Of a stretch of DNA of 64,000 bases, positions 59,719 through 64,000 are shown one piece after another. How positions within the stretch are numbered: position 1 is the first letter of the stretch; each line of letters opens with the position of its first letter. The notes under the pieces are model-generated. The model was not told the DNA's origin. It did not search any database and saw nothing but the letters and a program-made list of their open reading frames with translations. Made by a program: the position numbers and the translations under genes. The DNA comes from Cubamyces lactineus. Taxonomy: Eukaryota; Basidiomycota; Agaricomycetes; Polyporales; Polyporaceae. Location of the stretch: assembly GCA_022376465.1 (NCBI GenBank), contig JACDTU010000025.1, positions 186,001 through 250,000 of the forward strand. The letters run 5' to 3'.

Positions 59719-60771
59719 GTAGAGGTGAGGAATAGAGGGAGTTCTGAGTAAGAGCGCCCCAAACCGCCCGTTGAAGTATGGGATGCGGACCGTGCTCAGA
59801 GGGTCGCGGATTGAGTTCGAGCCTAGGAGCTGTGCGTCGGCTTCCGGGGTGGCAAGTCTTACCTCATATCTGGCTCCGTGTCCGGAAGACAGAGGCTATG
59901 GTACGCACCCGGGCTCTGGACAGATCTCCGAGTGTGGGCGGGCGGGTTCCACGAGGACTGGTCTGAAGCGCTGTTTCATCAGAAATTTGAGAAGCGCGAT
60001 GGGCGCAGTACGAAGTAGTAAAAACAGTGATAATAGGCGCGTGGAGGTTTCATATACTGCATTCTTTCTGTCTCTCTTGAGACGCGTTGTAGAGGATGAG
60101 AGACAGCCAGATGCTCCGAACGTAGCAGCTCCCGGAGTACCGTATGCACTCCGATCGAGCGAGAGGAGGAGCTGCCGCGGCAATATACGGGCGCTTCCTT
60201 ACACAGACGCGCAATGGCGCGCAAGCGCCCATATTGACAGCCGCCTCCGAGGAGGAGGAGATACATTTGAGCAGACGGGAGCCTACTGCCCTCAATGGTC
60301 ACATGATACGTTACATCTTGTACACTAGTACGCGCGACCTTCAGCTACAACCGTCTACCAAGGAATTGATACTTAAATGTTGACCGCCACCCATTCCCAC
60401 TCCCTTGCCTTAGTATTCCGTCCACAGTGCACCCCCATCGTTCCTACTCGACGCGATCTGAGCCCAAGGCGCTACGAGACCGGGCAGGCAGTAGGCAGCG
60501 ACGGTGCGCCACTTCAGCTTGACGTGCCCTGTTGGCGATACATGGAGGCCGGAATCTGTACGTGGGGTGCCTCGGATCCCCACCGAGGGGAGCACGAGAC
60601 ACCACAGAGGCCTGACGGAGCGCTACGCGCTTCCCGCCTCGCGCCACCTCACCACACACGGGATCCAGGAGTTGGGAGGGCTTGGAATTCCATCCTGTAG
60701 CAACCCAGATGTTAGCGAGGGATTATGTTGACTTTTCCTTCGGTTAGCTCACGCTCTGGTGACGCCTCTGC
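59719..60771. other. Spacer between the P450 and mobile DNA
   Basis: No gene recognised. The part nearest 60771 may be the 3' UTR of the adjacent non-LTR element. A purine-rich leader-like run precedes the P450 start. Confidence 0.45.
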
Positions 60772-61734
60772 CTAGCGCGGGAGGCCGGGGAGGGCCAGTA
60801 GGTCCTCTTCGGAGTCGAGGATCAGTGGTGCCGTGGCGCGAACCCGCGTGAAGGCCGTGGTGACCAGTGTCGCCGCCGCGCTTGCTGTGCGCGCGTTGTT
60901 CAGCGCTGTCCCGAAGAAGGGCCGGTCGTCACAGCGTCGCCTCAGGTGCAGGAGGCCGGGTTTGATTGCGAACACCGTTGTGTAGAAATTGGTCCTAGCT
61001 TCCTGAAGCGCGGGGTCGTGGCACTCGAACAAGATGTGGTGCTCGTCCTCAACCATCTCGCGGGCCCGACAGAAGCGGCAGATGCGGCGTGCGCGTGGGA
61101 TTCCACGCGACCGAAGGGTCTCAATCGCGCACGGGGACACGCCCGAGAGAAGGCGGGCGACGTCCTTGCGAGTGCGTGCACAGGATATGCGCAGATACTC
61201 GTGCTGTTTGAACAACGCAGACACATAGGGTGACCGGGGCAGCAGCGAGAGGACAGCCCCTCTCCAGACAGCGAGTTTTGTCGCTTGTTGTAAGTGGTCG
61301 TGTGCATGCGTCGCAAGTGCCGCTTCGAGGGTCCGCAGGAGGGCCTGTACCGCGGCGGCAGTAATAGGCGCGATTGGGTCGAACGGGACGCGGCACGGGA
61401 GCCGGTGCAGTGCGTAGTAGAGGTCGCTGATCCAGGAGGGATGCCCCGCACGAACCAGGTTGCGCGATACACGGAAAGCCGCTGCCACCAGGGCGGCCGG
61501 GCAGTCCACCAGGTATGCCAGGTACTTCAGTGCCATTCTGGCACGCCTGTAGCGTAGTGACCACAGCCCGATGTCCAGTAGCGAGGTGATGGTGGAGGAG
61601 TGTGTCGGCAGTTGTAGGGCCCTGCGCACAAATGCCATTTGGACTTGTTTGAGTTCAGTCAAGGATGTGCTGTCGACGTCTAGGTCAATGGTGGCATGGA
61701 GGTGGGATGTAGCAGTGGATCGCGATGATGATAG
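60772..61734 (-). mobile_element. Non-LTR (LINE-type) retrotransposon remnant, C-terminal part of the reverse-transcriptase ORF
   Basis: One open frame of about 320 codons that begins directly after an in-frame stop at 61737-61735 and ends at 60772. It carries LTELKQVQMAFVRRALQLP and ALKYLAYLVD, typical of the region after the RT domain in fungal LINE polyproteins. It then has a zinc-binding CxxC...HHxxxxxC cluster (CRFCRAREMVEDEHHILFEC), usual near the C-terminus of these ORFs. The catalytic RT palm (FADD) and endonuclease are not present in the window, and upstream frames on this strand have stops. The copy is therefore 5'-truncated or decayed and non-autonomous. Confidence 0.78.
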
Positions 61735-61859
61735 CTATGCTAGTGGAGAGGTGGATGTGTCTATTGCAAACTCAGCCGGTGGCCTCACCCATATCCCGCT
61801 GTCCTGGTGCGACTGTCATTCACAGTGCAGGAGGAGCTAGCACGGATTTCGATTGAGGT

Positions 61860-62253
61860 TGTTGGAGTGAATGCGCGCGCACGCGCGCAACGGACAAGCC
61901 GTGCGCGAGACCGTGGCGCTGTGGCGGAGGGCGCGTGGGCATCGAGGCCCATGCGCGAACGGTTTGTTCTTCTTGTTTCGGTCTCGTACGTCCTTATTCG
62001 GTCCCCCTATACGTTCGCGGGGGTCCGTCCGGTATCATCCCTTTTGTTTACGATAAGTCTTGTCCCAGTACGTACTTATACGCGTCGAATCGCGTTCCGT
62101 CACCTCAGTCCTGCGAATAGCGACTGAGGTGAGCTTGAATACCTACTTACTTCGATTACCTTGCTGACTAGTACCGTTAGATTATCGCTCTATAGGTGCT
62201 TAACATTTGTACTATATAGTCCTGCGAATAGCGACTGAGATTATCGCTCTATA
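61860..62253 (+). repeat. Probable 5' LTR
   Basis: It starts TGTTGGAG, a common copia-type LTR start, and ends just before the primer-binding site. The expected terminal CA is not obvious, so the 3' limit is uncertain. Inside are two copies of GTCCTGCGAATAGCGACTGA (62108 and 62219) and two of GATTATCGCTCTATAGG (62180 and 62239). The second pair is adjacent and leads into the primer-binding site. Confidence 0.5.
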
Positions 62254-62268
62254 GGTTATGAGCCCTGC
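62254..62268 (+). other. Primer-binding site, half-tRNA (initiator Met) type
   Basis: GGTTATGAGCCCTGC is the complement of the anticodon stem-loop half of fungal initiator tRNA-Met (GCAGGGCTCATAACC), not of a tRNA 3' end. Drosophila copia and several fungal copia elements prime from such an internal tRNA fragment. Confidence 0.7.
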
Positions 62269-62322
62269 CTTCTAGGCGGATTCGAGAGCTGCAGAACAAC
62301 AAGTTAGAACTTACCTCGCACG

Positions 62323-64000
62323 ATGTCGAACAACGTCAAGCTGGGAGATGACTCCGTACGCGTCCCGAGGCTCGAGCTCAGTGGCGCGAACTGGGTCCTC
62401 TACAAGGACCGTTTGCTGTGGGCCGCCGATGCGAAGGGCTGCCGAGGTCACCTCGAGGGGACCGCGCAGGAACCGATCGCGCCGCAGGCTATAGCCGCAC
62501 AACCTACCTCGGCTGCCGGGACGACTGCTCCAGGAGCGGCGGTCGGGTCCGCTACGGCCGGAGGGGCTGCTGGTGCTGCTGCCGGAGGGACCGGTGGTGG
62601 TACAGGGACAGCAGGCCCCGTTGGTGGTACTGTGGGTGCGGGAGGTGCATCAGTCGCTGCGGCGTCAGCGGCTGGAGTGACCCCCGACCTGGCGCAGGTT
62701 ACCTATGAAGCTGCCCTCGCTGAGTGGCGAAAGCGCGAGGCGAACGTCAAGCAGCTCATCGCGAGCACGATCCCGGACTCACTTTTCATGAAGATTCGCT
62801 CGCAGCCGACAGCGCGTGCGATCTGGGTTGCGCTCACGCAGGAGTTTGAGCGCAAGTCGCGCATGGTCTCGGTTGACCTTCGGCGTCGGCTCCAGGAGTT
62901 GAAGTACTCGGATCGTGATGACGTCCGAGTGCACTTCGCGAAGATGCGCACAATGCGCGAGGACCTGTCAGCAATGGGTCAGTCCCCCTCCGATGACGAC
63001 TTCTACGCCATGGTCATGGGCTCTATGCCTATGTCCTACGACCCCTACCTTTCCGCTATCTCGGCCACCTCCCGAGTCACAGGCACTGTCTTGAGCCCAG
63101 ATGAGTTGATGGAAGCGCTCACGGATGAGTACGAGCGCCGTACGTTGCGGGCAAAGAGCGGTGGAAAGCGGACCGATGCGACCGATGTCGCGATGGCGGC
63201 CAGTGATCGGGCTGCTGGCGGGAAGGGCGGGAAGAAGTCCAAGAAGGACGTCGAGTGCTACAACTGCAAGAAGCGCGGGCACTACAAGTCTGAGTGCTGG
63301 GCGCCAGGGGGAGGGAAGGAAGGTCAAGGTCCCAAGGGCAGGGAGAAGCCCAAGGAGACCGCCGCCGCTGCCACTGCAGAGAAGAAGGACGAGGCCTGGC
63401 TCGTATTCGCTCCACAGCTTTATTCTGATGACGACCTACCGGAGTTGCAGACTGTGCCAGACCCGGAGGAGTCCAGCAGTCCCGAGGATGACGCCTACTG
63501 GGTATTTTGCACGCAGGAGGACATCACCTATATCGACGATCAGTTCATTTCGACAGACGCCCACGCGATGCTCGCTCGAGAGCTCCCTGCTACGGATGAG
63601 ATCATTCTATTCGACTCCGGCGCAACACGCCACATGTCGTGCTACAAGGACCGATTCATCAACTATGTCGAGATCCCACCCCGATCCATCCATGCCGCCG
63701 ACAATCACACTTTCCGAGCCATTGGGAAAGGAGACATGTACGTCAACTTACCTGACGGCGCCGGCAGGACAACCCGAGTCCTTCTAAAGGACGTCCTTCA
63801 CGCACCCTCTATGGGTGTTACCCTTGTCTCCATCGCGCGAGTTACCGCAGCGGGCGTTGCGGTCGTGTTCCAGAACAACGAGTGTTGCATCTCGCGTTCA
63901 GATGGAACCCGTATCGCAGTGGTCCCGCTCATGGACGGCCTGTATCGGCTGCGCATCCCGCGCGCGGATACGGCTGCAACAGCAGGAGAAGGGGAGGGCG
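62323..64000 (+). CDS. copia gag-pol polyprotein, N-terminal part (runs off window)
   Basis: Start MSNNVKLGDDS; open for 559 codons to the window edge. Residues about 15-45 and 115-270 form the two parts of a copia-type gag (LSGANWVLYKDRLLWAADAK; the IWVALTQEFERKS and LRRRLQELKYSDRDDV stretch). Between them is an Ala/Gly/Thr-rich insertion of about 65 residues. A CCHC zinc knuckle follows (CYNCKKRGHYKSEC, about 315-328). The aspartic protease site is LFDSGATRHMS, and a GAG-pre-integrase-like part starts near the end (VVPLMDGLYRLRIP). Integrase and RT would follow downstream. Confidence 0.88.
   Translation, partial: MSNNVKLGDDSVRVPRLELSGANWVLYKDRLLWAADAKGCRGHLEGTAQEPIAPQAIAAQPTSAAGTTAPGAAVGSATAGGAAGAAAGGTGGGTGTAGPVGGTVGAGGASVAAASAAGVTPDLAQVTYEAALAEWRKREANVKQLIASTIPDSLFMKIRSQPTARAIWVALTQEFERKSRMVSVDLRRRLQELKYSDRDDVRVHFAKMRTMREDLSAMGQSPSDDDFYAMVMGSMPMSYDPYLSAISATSRVTGTVLSPDELMEALTDEYERRTLRAKSGGKRTDATDVAMAASDRAAGGKGGKKSKKDVECYNCKKRGHYKSECWAPGGGKEGQGPKGREKPKETAAAATAEKKDEAWLVFAPQLYSDDDLPELQTVPDPEESSSPEDDAYWVFCTQEDITYIDDQFISTDAHAMLARELPATDEIILFDSGATRHMSCYKDRFINYVEIPPRSIHAADNHTFRAIGKGDMYVNLPDGAGRTTRVLLKDVLHAPSMGVTLVSIARVTAAGVAVVFQNNECCISRSDGTRIAVVPLMDGLYRLRIPRADTAATAGEGEG

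Larger units (their letters stand above)
61860..64000 (+). mobile_element. Ty1/copia LTR retrotransposon, 5' part
   Basis: Contains a probable 5' LTR (about 61860-62253), a tRNA primer-binding site (62254-62268) and an uninterrupted gag-pol frame from 62323 to the window end. The intact frame and clear motifs suggest a young copy. The rest of pol, the 3' LTR and any target-site duplication lie outside the window. Confidence 0.85.

Overview
The window is nuclear DNA of a filamentous basidiomycete, most likely an Agaricomycete and perhaps a Polyporales-type wood-rot fungus. The genes are split by many short introns of about 50-100 bases with GTRNGT-like donors, some exons are only 7-15 bases, and the gene families are basidiomycete ones. 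No bacterial features, RNA genes or CRISPR arrays were found.

Layout. 1-1871 (minus): truncated Zn2Cys6 transcription factor whose frame is broken twice. 5598-9271 (plus): the corepressor Tup1 (11 exons, 809 aa). 10578-12143 (minus), 17429-18996 (plus), 26435-28501, 37457-38983 and 41338-42843 (all minus): five paralogues of a seven-helix membrane protein of unknown function, with a decayed sixth copy at 15740-16305. 19787-25300 (plus): a 1754-aa coiled-coil and PH-domain protein of the Num1/Mcp5/ApsA cortical dynein-anchor type. 29815-30538: a small hypothetical gene. 30657-33336 and 34631-37007 (plus): a tandem pair of DHA2-type MFS transporters.

44308-59718 holds what looks like a specialised-metabolism cluster: P450 (minus), stand-alone adenylate-forming enzyme (plus), ACS-type MFS transporter (minus), UbiA-type prenyltransferase (plus), second P450 (minus). 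The two P450s have 14 exons of exactly the same lengths. One reading is that an aromatic acid is activated, an aromatic core is prenylated, two P450s oxidise it and the MFS protein moves acid or product. This is inference from family membership and proximity.

The right end is mobile DNA: a 3' fragment of a non-LTR retrotransposon (minus, 60772-61734), then the 5' LTR, primer-binding site and intact gag plus start of pol of a Ty1/copia element that runs off the window.

Exon coordinates were built by hand from splice motifs, reading frame and comparison between paralogues within the window. For all multi-exon models except the transcription factor the exon lengths sum to a multiple of three and the frame stays open. 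No database search was run.
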